64,000 nt of DNA, taken from contig CAZDAR010000001.1 of NCBI GenBank assembly GCA_964503665.1, positions 123,305 through 187,304 on the forward strand, in the 5' to 3' direction. How positions within the stretch are numbered: the first letter of the stretch is position 1; the number at the start of each line of letters is the position of its first letter. This DNA comes from 40-80 sp964503665. Lineage in GTDB: Bacteria; Bacteroidota; Bacteroidia; Flavobacteriales_D; Crocinitomicaceae. Both the position numbers and the translations under genes were made by a program. The notes beneath the pieces are model-generated. The model did not search any database. It was not told the DNA's origin and saw nothing but the letters and a program-made list of their open reading frames with translations. Positions 18,211 to 27,454 of this stretch are shown piece by piece.

Positions 18211-21200
18211 TCACCTCTTCTCCTTCAATGAGTATTCCAACTGCATTTCATCTAATTTTTTAATCACTTCTTTTGTTGGATTAATACGGATGTTTCTGGA
18301 ATTCATCTCCACATGCATTTTGTCATCTAATGGATCATATACTTGGAAAGTCAAATTACATTTACCTGGATTTTCAGTGAATAAATTATTTAAATTACTA
18401 ATTAATAGTTGATCAAGTCTTTTATTTGAAATACGAATGTGTAAATCATGGGCCATTTTATCTTTTAATTCCTGAATTCGCTCAACGTTACTAATCTTAA
18501 ATTCCGCTTCTGTTCTAAATCGAGGAATTTCAAATCGACCTTTAATCGCCACAAAGTTATTTGGAAAAAAATAGGGTTTAAATCGCTGATAGTCATCTCC
18601 AAATAGAAATAATCGATGTTGATCTTCGTAATCTTCTATCACCATTATACCATAAGCTGTATTTTTCTTAGAAATGCGTTCCGAACATTCGGTTACAATT
18701 CCTGCTAATAAGATTTCTTTATTTAAATGTTCTTGTGGATTTTTTAGCATGGTCACATTGCCGGTGCAAAAAGAAGAGATTTCCAATTTATAATCATCTA
18801 ATGGATGTCCTGAAATAAAAATTCCAATGACTTCCTTTTCTTTGTTCAGTTTGTAAAGAGATGGCCAATCTTCTGCTTTTGGAATCTCAGGTTCTGACAT
18901 AGCAATAGCTTGTCCTTCTCCAAATAAGGATACTTGTGAAGAGTTTTCACTTTCTTGAAATGAGTTTCCATACCGAATCAATTGTTCAATATAATTCCGT
19001 CCATTGTCATCTTCTTTGAATAACTGAGGACGAGTAACGCCTTTAAAAGAATCAAATCCACCGGCATACGCCAAACTTTCAATTGATTTTTTATTGCAAT
19101 TACGTAAATTGATACGTCGTACAAAGTCAAAAATAGAGAGGTAATTACCGTTCTCTCTTCGCTCAGTAATAATCGTTTCTACTGGTGAACTTCCCATTCC
19201 TTTGATGGCACCTAAACCAAAACGAATGGCACCTGCATTGTTGACTGTAAAGTAATACGATGATTCATTGACATCTGGCCCTAAAACGTCGATTCCCATT
19301 TTACGTGATTCTTCCATAAAGATGGAAACACCCTTGATATCGTTCATGTTGTTACTTAACACAGAAGCCATATATTCCGCTGGATAGTTGGCTTTTAAGT
19401 AAGCAGTTTGGTAAGCAATCCAAGCATAACAAGTCGAGTGAGATTTATTGAAGGCATATGCAGCAAATGCTTCCCAGTCTTTCCATATTTTTTCTAATTT
19501 ATCAACAGGATGGCCATTTAACTTGGATGCTTGATCGATAAATTTAGGTTTCATCTTGTTCAAGACATCGATGAGTTTTTTACCCATTGCCTTCCTTAAA
19601 ACGTCGGCTTCACCTTTCGTGAAATTGGCTAATTTCTGCGATAAAAGCATCACCTGCTCTTGGTAAACGGTAATTCCGTAGGTTTCTTTTAGGTATTCTT
19701 CTGATGCTTCTAAGTCGTACTCAATCGCTTCTTCACCATTTTTACGGCGAACAAAAGAAGGAATATATTCTATTGGCCCCGGACGATACAACGCGTTCAT
19801 GGCAATCAAATCGGCAAAAACGGTTGGTTTTAATTCCCGCATGTATTTTTGCATTCCAGGAGATTCATATTGAAAGATACCAATCGTTTCTCCTCGTTGA
19901 AAGAGCTCATAAGTTGCGGAGTCATCAATTGGGATTTGTTCAATATCTAGTTCGATACCATGTCGCTCTTTGATGTTTTGAACCGCATGTTTTATCAGTG
20001 TCAGTGTTTTTAGCCCTAAGAAGTCCATTTTCAGCAAACCTGCTTGCTCCACGACAGAGTTTTCAAACTGCGTACACCACATGTTTGAATCTTTGGACAG
20101 CGCTACTGGAACGTAATTAGTGATATCGTCAGGAGTAATGATAACACCACAGGCATGAATTCCTGTATTTCGAATAGTTCCTTCTAATTTTAATGCTTGA
20201 TCGATGACAACGCTAGATAAACTACCTTCTTTTCGAATTCGAATTAATTCCTGTGCTGCTTGAATATCTTCTTGTTTACCTTTCAGTTTATCACTCAATT
20301 CGGCTTCACTGAGATTGAATATTTTCTTGAGCGATAAATCAGGAATCAACTTGGCTAATTTATCTGCTTCAGAAAGCGGTAAGTCCAATACACGTGCCGT
20401 ATCGCGAATGGAAGATTTAGCAGCCATCGTTCCCCACGTGATAATTTGTGAAACTTGATTAGCGCCATATTTATTAATCACCCATTCGATAACACGCCCA
20501 CGACCCTCATCGTCAAAGTCGATATCAATATCGGGTAGCGATACACGATCTGGATTTAAGAAACGCTCAAATAGTAAATCGTACTTAATCGGATCAATAT
20601 TGGTAATTCCTGTACAATAAGCGACTGCAGAACCCGCAGCAGAACCACGGCCTGGACCAACAGAAACACCCATGTCTCTTGCTGCTTGACAAAAGTCTTG
20701 GACAATTAAAAAGTAACCAGGATAACCAGTGTTTTCAATCGTTTTAAGCTCAAACTCCAATCGCTCCTTAATTTCCTCGGTAAGTTCGCCGTAGCGTTTT
20801 TTAGCTCCTTCATATGTTAAATAGCGTAAGTAATTATTCTCACCGCGTTTACCGTAATCTTCGAGGTCTTTACTATCCTTAAATTCTTCTGGAATTTCAA
20901 ATTTAGGGAGTAAAACTTCTCGTCCAAGATGATACGGTTCTATTTTAGCCAGAATTTCAGCAACCGATTCTAATGCTTGAGGCAAATCAGCAAATAAGGC
21001 TCGCATTTCGTCCGCAGAACGATAATAATAGTTGTTGTTGGAGAAGCCGTATCGGAATCCGCGACCGCGTCCAATAGGTGTCGATTGCAGTTCGTTTCCT
21101 TTTAAGCAGAGCAATACATCGTGCGACTCTGCATCGCTTTTGCGTGGATAAAAAGTATTGTTGGTAGCGACTAATTTGACATCATGTTGTTCAGAGAATT

Positions 21201-22590
21201 GCACCAAAATTTGATTGATATGATCTTCATTATCCTGCCCGTGACGCATTACTTCGAGGTAAAAATCTTCGCCAAATTGTTCTTTCCACCAAACTAATGC
21301 TTCTTCGGCTTGTTTTTCACCGACATTTAAAATCAAATCAGGAATTTCACCGTAAATGCCTCCAGAAAGTACAATAAGGTCACTTTTATATTTTTCAATC
21401 GTAGCTTTATCAATACGCGGAACGTAGTACATTCCTTCTGTAAAGGCAATCGAAGCGAGTTTGATAAGGTTATGATACCCCACTTTATTTTTGGCCAATA
21501 AGACAATTTGGTGTCCGTTGTCTTTTTGTGTTTTATCAGTGAGATCTTTACAAACGTTAAATTCACATCCAATAATTGGCAGAATAGGTTCTTTGTCAAA
21601 CGGTTCACCTTTCTCTTCAGCTTCTTTTTTAGCGACAGCTAATTTCTTATTGTAATCGCTAATGCCTTTTTCAAAGTGAAAAGCACCCATCATATTTCCC
21701 GAATCTGTTAAAGCAACAGCGGGCATATTATTTTCGATGGTTAATTCAATCAAATCTTTTATCGTGGTCGTTGATTGCAGTATCGATAGTTGTGTGTGAT
21801 TATGTAGGTGGGCAAAAGGTATCTTCTTTAAAGTAGTGATATCTTCTTTAATCACTGGTGTCTTTTCCGCTTCCTTGACACTCTCTTTTTTTAATGCTTT
21901 ACTCGCTTCTTTAAGATTGACATGATTTAAACCAATCGGCTGAATAGGAGCGGGGTTTACCTCTTTGAAACGATTGAAATACGCTTCGTCTTGTTTCAGC
22001 TGTTCGATGGAAAATTCTTCAAGACGAATCAATTCCAAGAAACAACGCGTCGTTGCTTCAACGTCTGCGGTGGCGTTATGTGCTTCCGCAAAAGATTGAT
22101 TAAATAGATGCTTATTTAATTCCGTTAAAGTCGGTAATTTATAACGACCACCACGACCACCCGTAATTTTACATAATTCAGCCGTTTTCTCGGTACACGT
22201 ATCTAAAATCGCTTTGTCTTGTAGAAAGGGCGTGGTTGGATTCTGGCGGTAATACTCCGCCGACATGATGTTAATATCAAAGCCAACATTATGACCAACA
22301 ACGAAATTAACCTTGTTAACCGCTTCGTGGAATGCTTGTAAAACAAATGCTAAGCTTTCTCCTTTTTCTTGCGCTAATTCCGTTGAAATACCGTGAATAC
22401 GCTCCGCATCAAATGGAATATTATAACCTTCCGGACGAATTAAATAATCCTTCGCTTCCACCAGATTCCCCAATTCATCGTGTACCTGCCAAGCTATTTG
22501 TACAGCTCTTGGCCAATTGTCAGAATGTGTGTAGTCTAAATTCCAATTACGTGGTAAACCTGTGGTTTCGGTGTCAAATATTAAGTACAT
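18211..22590 (-). CDS. dnaE: DNA polymerase III alpha subunit with fused N-terminal DEDDh exonuclease
   Basis: A 1459-residue replicative polymerase. Residues 1-195 are a DnaQ-like 3'-5' exonuclease with complete DEDDh set D6, E8, D105, H171, D176. The PHP domain begins at HLHNHTQ (261-267). The C-family polymerase catalytic aspartates are D687, D689 and D691 in PDIDIDFDD. The thumb, fingers and HhH/OB region follow, the OB fold being recognisable near ILLAGIVTECSERIS. Epsilon-type proofreading fused in cis is usual in Bacteroidetes DnaE. A TAnnTTTG element lies just upstream at 22614-22621. It would work with the DnaX clamp loader encoded at 7974. Confidence 0.96.
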   Translation of the reverse strand: MYLIFDTETTGLPRNWNLDYTHSDNWPRAVQIAWQVHDELGNLVEAKDYLIRPEGYNIPFDAERIHGISTELAQEKGESLAFVLQAFHEAVNKVNFVVGHNVGFDINIMSAEYYRQNPTTPFLQDKAILDTCTEKTAELCKITGGRGGRYKLPTLTELNKHLFNQSFAEAHNATADVEATTRCFLELIRLEEFSIEQLKQDEAYFNRFKEVNPAPIQPIGLNHVNLKEASKALKKESVKEAEKTPVIKEDITTLKKIPFAHLHNHTQLSILQSTTTIKDLIELTIENNMPAVALTDSGNMMGAFHFEKGISDYNKKLAVAKKEAEEKGEPFDKEPILPIIGCEFNVCKDLTDKTQKDNGHQIVLLAKNKVGYHNLIKLASIAFTEGMYYVPRIDKATIEKYKSDLIVLSGGIYGEIPDLILNVGEKQAEEALVWWKEQFGEDFYLEVMRHGQDNEDHINQILVQFSEQHDVKLVATNNTFYPRKSDAESHDVLLCLKGNELQSTPIGRGRGFRYGFSNNNYYYRSADEMRALFADLPQALESVAEILAKIEPYHLGREVLLPKFEIPEEFKDSKDLEDYGKRGENNYLRYLTYEGAKKRYGELTEEIKERLEFELKTIENTGYPGYFLIVQDFCQAARDMGVSVGPGRGSAAGSAVAYCTGITNIDPIKYDLLFERFLNPDRVSLPDIDIDFDDEGRGRVIEWVINKYGANQVSQIITWGTMAAKSSIRDTARVLDLPLSEADKLAKLIPDLSLKKIFNLSEAELSDKLKGKQEDIQAAQELIRIRKEGSLSSVVIDQALKLEGTIRNTGIHACGVIITPDDITNYVPVALSKDSNMWCTQFENSVVEQAGLLKMDFLGLKTLTLIKHAVQNIKERHGIELDIEQIPIDDSATYELFQRGETIGIFQYESPGMQKYMRELKPTVFADLIAMNALYRPGPIEYIPSFVRRKNGEEAIEYDLEASEEYLKETYGITVYQEQVMLLSQKLANFTKGEADVLRKAMGKKLIDVLNKMKPKFIDQASKLNGHPVDKLEKIWKDWEAFAAYAFNKSHSTCYAWIAYQTAYLKANYPAEYMASVLSNNMNDIKGVSIFMEESRKMGIDVLGPDVNESSYYFTVNNAGAIRFGLGAIKGMGSSPVETIITERRENGNYLSIFDFVRRINLRNCNKKSIESLAYAGGFDSFKGVTRPQLFKEDDNGRNYIEQLIRYGNSFQESENSSQVSLFGEGQAIAMSEPEIPKAEDWPSLYKLNKEKEVIGIFISGHPLDDYKLEISSFCTGNVTMLKNPQEHLNKEILLAGIVTECSERISKKNTAYGIMVIEDYEDQHRLFLFGDDYQRFKPYFFPNNFVAIKGRFEIPRFRTEAEFKISNVERIQELKDKMAHDLHIRISNKRLDQLLISNLNNLFTENPGKCNLTFQVYDPLDDKMHVEMNSRNIRINPTKEVIKKLDEMQLEYSLKEKR

Positions 22591-22613
22591 CTATGGCAAT
22601 CTTTAAAGAGATT

Positions 22614-22621
22614 CAAAGATA
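22614..22621 (-). promoter_or_regulatory. Promoter -7 element TAnnTTTG for dnaE
   Basis: TATCTTTG on the minus strand, 24 bases before the dnaE ATG. A T-rich CTTTTA lies 19 bases further upstream, at the expected -33 position. Confidence 0.55.
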
Positions 22622-22727
22622 AGAAATTAATAGGGTAGGTAAAAGTAATGTTGATAAATAGGGAAGAATTCTTTGTTTAATCGTTTGGACTCTCTTCCTT
22701 CCGCTCTCTTCTCTCACTCTTACTCTT

Positions 22728-22761
22728 AGTTTTGATTTCTTGGAAAAAAGAAATCAAAACT
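22728..22761. terminator. Long perfect hairpin overlapping TonB receptor stop codon
   Basis: A perfect 14-bp inverted repeat, arms 22728-22741 and 22748-22761, with a 6-base loop. It spans the stop codon of the TonB-dependent receptor gene (22754-22756). Neither side has a clean T-run, so it may be an RNA-stabilising stem or a factor-assisted terminator. A pure-pyrimidine-rich tract (about 22690-22727) lies next to it. Confidence 0.55.
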
Positions 22762-25180
22762 CCAATATAAACCCTATCGAAGGAACAATCGTTGCTATCC
22801 GTTGTTTTAACACCACAGGAATCGCATTGCTTCCATCGGATTTGATTGGATTTCCATCGGTTGTTTCAAAGCCAGAATTGTCTTCGGTGCGTTGGAACGT
22901 GAACTTAGGTAAGTAGGGCGTCTTGTAATAAAAGATATTCTGAAGGTCGATAAAAAGCGTTAAACTTACTTTCTTGAAATTGAATTTTTTATCCACACGA
23001 ATGTCTAACTGTTGGAAAAAAGGTAAACGCTTGCTGTTTAATTGTGAATAGTCATAAACGCCTGTTCCAGTGGTTAAATAACTTGCGGTGGAAGCAGCGA
23101 TATCAAACGGTGTGTACGGTTGGCCGCCAGCAATTCGGTATTTTGCTCCAATATCCCAGTTGTGTTTGAATTTATAGCCAAAAGTGGTGGAGAATACAAA
23201 GCCATAATCCCAAGTCGAAGGTCTGAATTTCCCATCTACACCAGAGAATTCTGATTTATAAACGGTTGCGCTTATAATGTAAAATAAGTTTTTCACCAAC
23301 TTTTGTTGCATGTAGGCTTCTATTCCGAAAACACGCCCTTTTCCGGTGGAAGAATAACTATCGTTACCAACGGCAGAAAAATCAGTCCCCACATTGGCTA
23401 AGGAAATACCATCTGTCAATGAAACGGGATAATTACAGTAATCTTTGTAAAACACTTCAAAGGTGAAACGCAAATCATTTCTTGGGATAAATTGTGTGCC
23501 AATAGTGTAATGAGTTGCATTGATGTATTCCATTTTTTTATTCGCAAGATTATTCGATGAATCTCTGAAACCTAAGACAGTGTATACGGGTAATTTATAG
23601 TAGGTTCCAACAGAGCCAGAAATGTTCCATTTTTCATTGAAAGCATACGAAATAGAAAGTCTTGGCGAAACTGTTTTCAAAGGATTGAAACCCGTCTTCG
23701 TATAAGAATTCATGTCGGTACGAAAACCACCTGTGACTAATAGTTTCTCGTTGAAAAAATACTTACTCAAATGTGCATACCCACCAAATTTGAAAAACTC
23801 AATCGCTGATTTAGTCGTAAAACTAATTGCTGGTAGTATGACATTCCCGACTGAATCGGTCAATTCCTCTTTTACCGTATTGAATAAATTCAAATCGTAT
23901 TTCACATATTGCGCACTCACGCCATAACTGAATTTCCAACCGTTCAAAAATTGATTGAAATCGACTCTCAATTTGTTTTCAATTTCATGACTTTTCAGGC
24001 TGAGTAATTTATCACCACTTTTCAAAGCGTTGTTTTCATAGCGATCGGCTCCGTTGAAAAACATATTTCGACTCAATGCAATAGTGAAATAACCTTTGTT
24101 AATCAATCTTTTTAACGATGCACCAACGGTATAATTCCATTGTTTCAGAAGTGGATTAGCACGGTTGATATAAGCGGTATTCGCATCTGCTTCTTTTGGA
24201 ATTGCTAATTTAAAGTTGTCAATGGCGCCAATTCCGATAAATGTCAGCTCTGTTTTGTTATTGATTTTATGATTGACTTTGTACTGGAAGTCCCAATAAT
24301 CAGGACGAATCGGTAAATCGATTAATTTGAATAATAATTGCAAATATGATCTTCTAGCGGAAAGCATATACGTCGTCTTTTTGCCTAAAGGACCTTCTAG
24401 AGTCGCGGCAACTTCACTTCCAGAAAGACGGACATTTCCACTGAATTTATTCGGATTTCCATTGCGTTGTTTGATGACGATTGTCGAAGCGAGTGCATTG
24501 TCATAACGACTATCAAAAGCAGATGAGGTCAATTGTACATCACTAATAAATGAAACGTTTAAAATACCCGTTGCGCCACCGCTTGCTCCTTGTGTTTGAA
24601 AGTGATTTAAAACAGGAATTTCTATACCATCTAAATAATAGACATTTTCACTTGGACCACCACCTCTTACAATAATATCATTTCTATTCGGCGTTGCTCC
24701 ACCTGCGACACCTGGCAGCACCTGAATCACTTTCGAAACGTCGAAGTTTCCTCCTGGATTGACTTTAATTTCTTCTGCGGTTAATTTTTGTGTTGATAAA
24801 GGTGTGACCATATCCGTTGCTCGTACAGATTTTGCCGCATTTATAGTGACTCCCTCAATTTCTTCGGCTTGTACTTCTAATTCAATTTGTATTACTTGTG
24901 CATTTCCTGAATTTAGATTGATATTATAACTTAGAAAAGGTTTGTAGCCTTCGTACGTCGTTTCTAAATTATATTTCCCAACAGGTGCTGTAATATTAAA
25001 AGCACCATTTTCATCGGTGAAAGCTTTCAACGTATCAATTCCTTTCAGGATAATAACAACACCAATTAAATTTTCTTGCGTGTTTTTATCTTTTACGGTA
25101 CCCGTAATTACACTCGTGGTTTGAGCGTAAGCATTTGAAAAACAGACAACCAATAGTATAATAGAAAAAATATTTTTCAT
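22754..25180 (-). CDS. TonB-dependent outer membrane receptor with carboxypeptidase-like N-terminal domain
   Basis: An 808-residue protein. The signal peptide is residues 1-19 (cleavage after NAYAQ). Residues about 24-110 are a CarboxypepD_reg_like beta-sandwich (TGTVKDKNTQENLIGVVI). The plug domain (about 125-235) has VIQVLPGVAGG and RGGGPSENVYYLDGIEIP. The rest is a 22-strand barrel, ending with an aromatic terminal residue (FILEF). There is no SusD gene beside it. Substrate cannot be read from sequence. It is transcribed divergently from the MarR/carotenoid operon with a shared 131-bp promoter region, so coregulation is plausible. Confidence 0.9.
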   Translation of the reverse strand: MKNIFSIILLVVCFSNAYAQTTSVITGTVKDKNTQENLIGVVIILKGIDTLKAFTDENGAFNITAPVGKYNLETTYEGYKPFLSYNINLNSGNAQVIQIELEVQAEEIEGVTINAAKSVRATDMVTPLSTQKLTAEEIKVNPGGNFDVSKVIQVLPGVAGGATPNRNDIIVRGGGPSENVYYLDGIEIPVLNHFQTQGASGGATGILNVSFISDVQLTSSAFDSRYDNALASTIVIKQRNGNPNKFSGNVRLSGSEVAATLEGPLGKKTTYMLSARRSYLQLLFKLIDLPIRPDYWDFQYKVNHKINNKTELTFIGIGAIDNFKLAIPKEADANTAYINRANPLLKQWNYTVGASLKRLINKGYFTIALSRNMFFNGADRYENNALKSGDKLLSLKSHEIENKLRVDFNQFLNGWKFSYGVSAQYVKYDLNLFNTVKEELTDSVGNVILPAISFTTKSAIEFFKFGGYAHLSKYFFNEKLLVTGGFRTDMNSYTKTGFNPLKTVSPRLSISYAFNEKWNISGSVGTYYKLPVYTVLGFRDSSNNLANKKMEYINATHYTIGTQFIPRNDLRFTFEVFYKDYCNYPVSLTDGISLANVGTDFSAVGNDSYSSTGKGRVFGIEAYMQQKLVKNLFYIISATVYKSEFSGVDGKFRPSTWDYGFVFSTTFGYKFKHNWDIGAKYRIAGGQPYTPFDIAASTASYLTTGTGVYDYSQLNSKRLPFFQQLDIRVDKKFNFKKVSLTLFIDLQNIFYYKTPYLPKFTFQRTEDNSGFETTDGNPIKSDGSNAIPVVLKQRIATIVPSIGFILEF

Positions 25181-25203
25181 AAAATTGAATACATGATATA
25201 GTA

Positions 25204-25211
25204 CAAAAGTA
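25204..25211 (-). promoter_or_regulatory. Promoter -7 element TAnnTTTG for the TonB receptor
   Basis: TACTTTTG on the minus strand, 24 bases before the receptor ATG. It pairs with the oppositely directed element at 25274. Confidence 0.6.
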
Positions 25212-25250
25212 AACTAATTATTGGTTAATATTAAAAATAACGTATTAAAT

Positions 25251-25277
25251 TATACTATTATTCTAAAAAGTAGTATA
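25251..25277 (+). promoter_or_regulatory. Candidate MarR operator overlapping the carotenoid operon promoter
   Basis: The inverted repeat TATACTA / TAGTATA (arms 25251-25257 and 25271-25277, 13-bp spacer) covers the -7 element of the + strand promoter. MarR proteins usually bind such AT-rich imperfect palindromes at their own promoters, so autoregulation is inferred. Confidence 0.4.
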
Positions 25278-25281
25278 TTTG
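25274..25281 (+). promoter_or_regulatory. Promoter -7 element TAnnTTTG of the marR-crt operon
   Basis: TATATTTG, 30 bases before the marR ATG, is a full match to the Bacteroidetes -7 consensus. It overlaps the right arm of the inverted repeat at 25251-25277. Confidence 0.65.
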
Positions 25282-25311
25282 TGAACTAATTAATAGTTTT
25301 AAAAGAAGATT

Positions 25312-25974
25312 ATGAATTACGATTTGATAAAAGAGGTGGTGGATTTGGTGCAGGATTTTGAAAAAGAAAATGCTAAAAAGAGATCATTCGCAGATAATAT
25401 AAATGGATTCAAACAATGGATGGTAAATTCTTTTAAGGAGGAAATTCCAAAAGAAGAACCGCATTGGGAAGGGAAAGAAAAAGGACGAAGTGCAGAAAGT
25501 GTGATTAATACATTGATTGTTCACATGAATCGCTATGCGAAGAATTATTCAAAGTCGGCGATTCATAATTCGGAGTTTTCTACGCAGGAGGATTTTATTT
25601 ATCTCATTAATTTGAAAGCGTTTGGAGCGATGACCAAAATGGAATTAATCAAAAAGAACATTCAAGATAAACCTGTTGGAATGCAAATTATCAATCGATT
25701 GATTGCTAACGGTTGGGTGAATCAAACGAATTCGAAAACAGATAAAAGAAGTAAAGTAATTGAGATCAATAAAAAAGGATTAACTGCTTTAGAAAAACAA
25801 ATGGATAATATTCGTCAAGCGACAAAAATGGTGACCGGTGATTTAGACCACGAGGAAAAGATGGAACTCATTCGAATACTCAATAAACTCGATGATTTTC
25901 ACCATCCAATTTACTGTGAAAACTTAGATCCATCGGCATTGTTACAGTTGTTGAAGAAAACAAATTTAAATTAA
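25312..25974 (+). CDS. MarR family transcriptional regulator of the carotenoid operon
   Basis: A 220-residue winged-helix protein. Residues about 85-185 hold the MarR fold: FIYLINLKAFGAMTKMELIK, then the recognition helix and wing with IINRLIANGWV and DKRSKVIEINKKGL, a typical D-x-R-S-x-x-I/V wing. The N-terminal 80 residues are a charged extension. It is the first gene of the carotenoid operon; crtI starts 3 bp after its stop. By position it should control crt genes and perhaps the divergent TonB receptor. MarR-first crt clusters are common in flavobacteria. Confidence 0.88.
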   Translation: MNYDLIKEVVDLVQDFEKENAKKRSFADNINGFKQWMVNSFKEEIPKEEPHWEGKEKGRSAESVINTLIVHMNRYAKNYSKSAIHNSEFSTQEDFIYLINLKAFGAMTKMELIKKNIQDKPVGMQIINRLIANGWVNQTNSKTDKRSKVIEINKKGLTALEKQMDNIRQATKMVTGDLDHEEKMELIRILNKLDDFHHPIYCENLDPSALLQLLKKTNLN

Positions 25975-25977
25975 TCA

Positions 25978-27444
25978 ATGAAAAAGAAGATTGCAATAAT
26001 AGGTGCTGGGTTTTCTGGAATTTCTGCTGCGGCGTATGCTGCCAAAGCGGGGAATGAAGTACATGTGTTTGAAAAGCACGACCAACCTGGAGGACGCGCA
26101 CGGCAGTTTATCACTGATAATGGTTATACATTTGATATGGGCCCAAGTTGGTATTGGATGCCAGATATTATTGATCAATTTTTTCAAGATTTTGGAACGC
26201 GTGCAACCGATTTTTTCGAGTTGGTTTCGCTGAATCCGCAATTTGAAATGATCTTTTCGGATGGAAAAGTGGCTGTTCCTGAGTCGTATGAAGATTTAAA
26301 GCAATTGTTCGAAGACTTAGAGTCAGGAGCTGGAAATAGATTGGATACTTTCATGAAAGCGGCTAAATTCAAATACGAAGTTGGCATGCAACAATTTGTC
26401 AACAAACCCTGTTATAGTTGGTGGGAATTTGTTTCACCGAAAATTGCCAAAAGTGCGTTGAAGTTAGATTTATTGACCAATTTCAGAAGTTACGTAGGAA
26501 AGTATTTTACGCATCCAAAATTGAAAGCGTTAATGGAGTTTCCTGTGATTTTCTTAGGTGCTTCTCCCAAAAATATTCCAGCACTTTATAGCTTGATGAA
26601 TTATGGCGGTTATGCTTTAGGAACGTGGTATCCGATGGGTGGTTTTCATCAATTGGTGGTAGGAATGAAAAAAGTGGCAGAGCAACAAGGAGCGACTTTT
26701 CACTTTAATCAAAATGTATCGAAAATAAATACAGATAATGGGAAGGTAACTGCTTTGGTCATCAATGATGAAATACATGAATTTGATGCCGTTATTGCTT
26801 CTTCCGATTATCATCATACGGAAACGCTTTTAACCAAAGAGGAAAGAAATTACACCGAGAAATATTGGGAAGAACGCACGTTTGCCCCTTCTAGCTTGAT
26901 ATTTTATTTAGGAATAAATGAGATTGTTCCCAATTTAAAACACCATACTTTATTCTTCGAAAATGATTTAGATGAACACATTGAAAGCATTTATGGCGAC
27001 AAAAAATGGCCAGAAAAACCGTTGTTTTATGTATGTTGCCCATCCAAGACAGATCCAAATGTAGCGCCTAAAGATAGCGAGAATTTATTCCTACTAATGC
27101 CTTTAGCAACAGGAATAAACGATGATGAAAGCACTAGAGAAAAGTACTTACATGAAATGATTGCTCGCATCGAGAAAATCACAGGAACGACTGATTTAGT
27201 TTCTAAAATAGTCTACAAGAAAAGCTATTGCGTCAGTGACTTTGTGAATGATTATAACGCCTATCAAGGAAATGCGTATGGTTTGGCAAATACCTTGTCA
27301 CAAACAGCAGTTTTAAAACCAAAAATCAATAATAAGAAAATTAAAAATTTGTTTTACACAGGACAATTAACCGTTCCTGGACCAGGAGTTCCACCGTCTA
27401 TTATTTCGGGGAAAATTGTGGCACTAGAAGTAAATCACCTTTAA
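25978..27444 (+). CDS. crtI: Phytoene desaturase (CrtI family)
   Basis: A 488-residue FAD-dependent desaturase. The dinucleotide-binding motif IIGAGFSGISAAAYAAK begins at residue 6, followed by EKHDQPGGRARQF. The C-terminal FAD signature is FYTGQLTVPGPGVPPSIISG. The enzyme converts phytoene to lycopene in successive dehydrogenations. Length and motifs are complete. CrtI relatives include diapophytoene and carotenoid 3,4-desaturases, but with crtB directly downstream the four-step phytoene desaturase role is most likely. Confidence 0.92.
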   Translation: MKKKIAIIGAGFSGISAAAYAAKAGNEVHVFEKHDQPGGRARQFITDNGYTFDMGPSWYWMPDIIDQFFQDFGTRATDFFELVSLNPQFEMIFSDGKVAVPESYEDLKQLFEDLESGAGNRLDTFMKAAKFKYEVGMQQFVNKPCYSWWEFVSPKIAKSALKLDLLTNFRSYVGKYFTHPKLKALMEFPVIFLGASPKNIPALYSLMNYGGYALGTWYPMGGFHQLVVGMKKVAEQQGATFHFNQNVSKINTDNGKVTALVINDEIHEFDAVIASSDYHHTETLLTKEERNYTEKYWEERTFAPSSLIFYLGINEIVPNLKHHTLFFENDLDEHIESIYGDKKWPEKPLFYVCCPSKTDPNVAPKDSENLFLLMPLATGINDDESTREKYLHEMIARIEKITGTTDLVSKIVYKKSYCVSDFVNDYNAYQGNAYGLANTLSQTAVLKPKINNKKIKNLFYTGQLTVPGPGVPPSIISGKIVALEVNHL

Positions 27445-27454
27445 AAATAGGATT

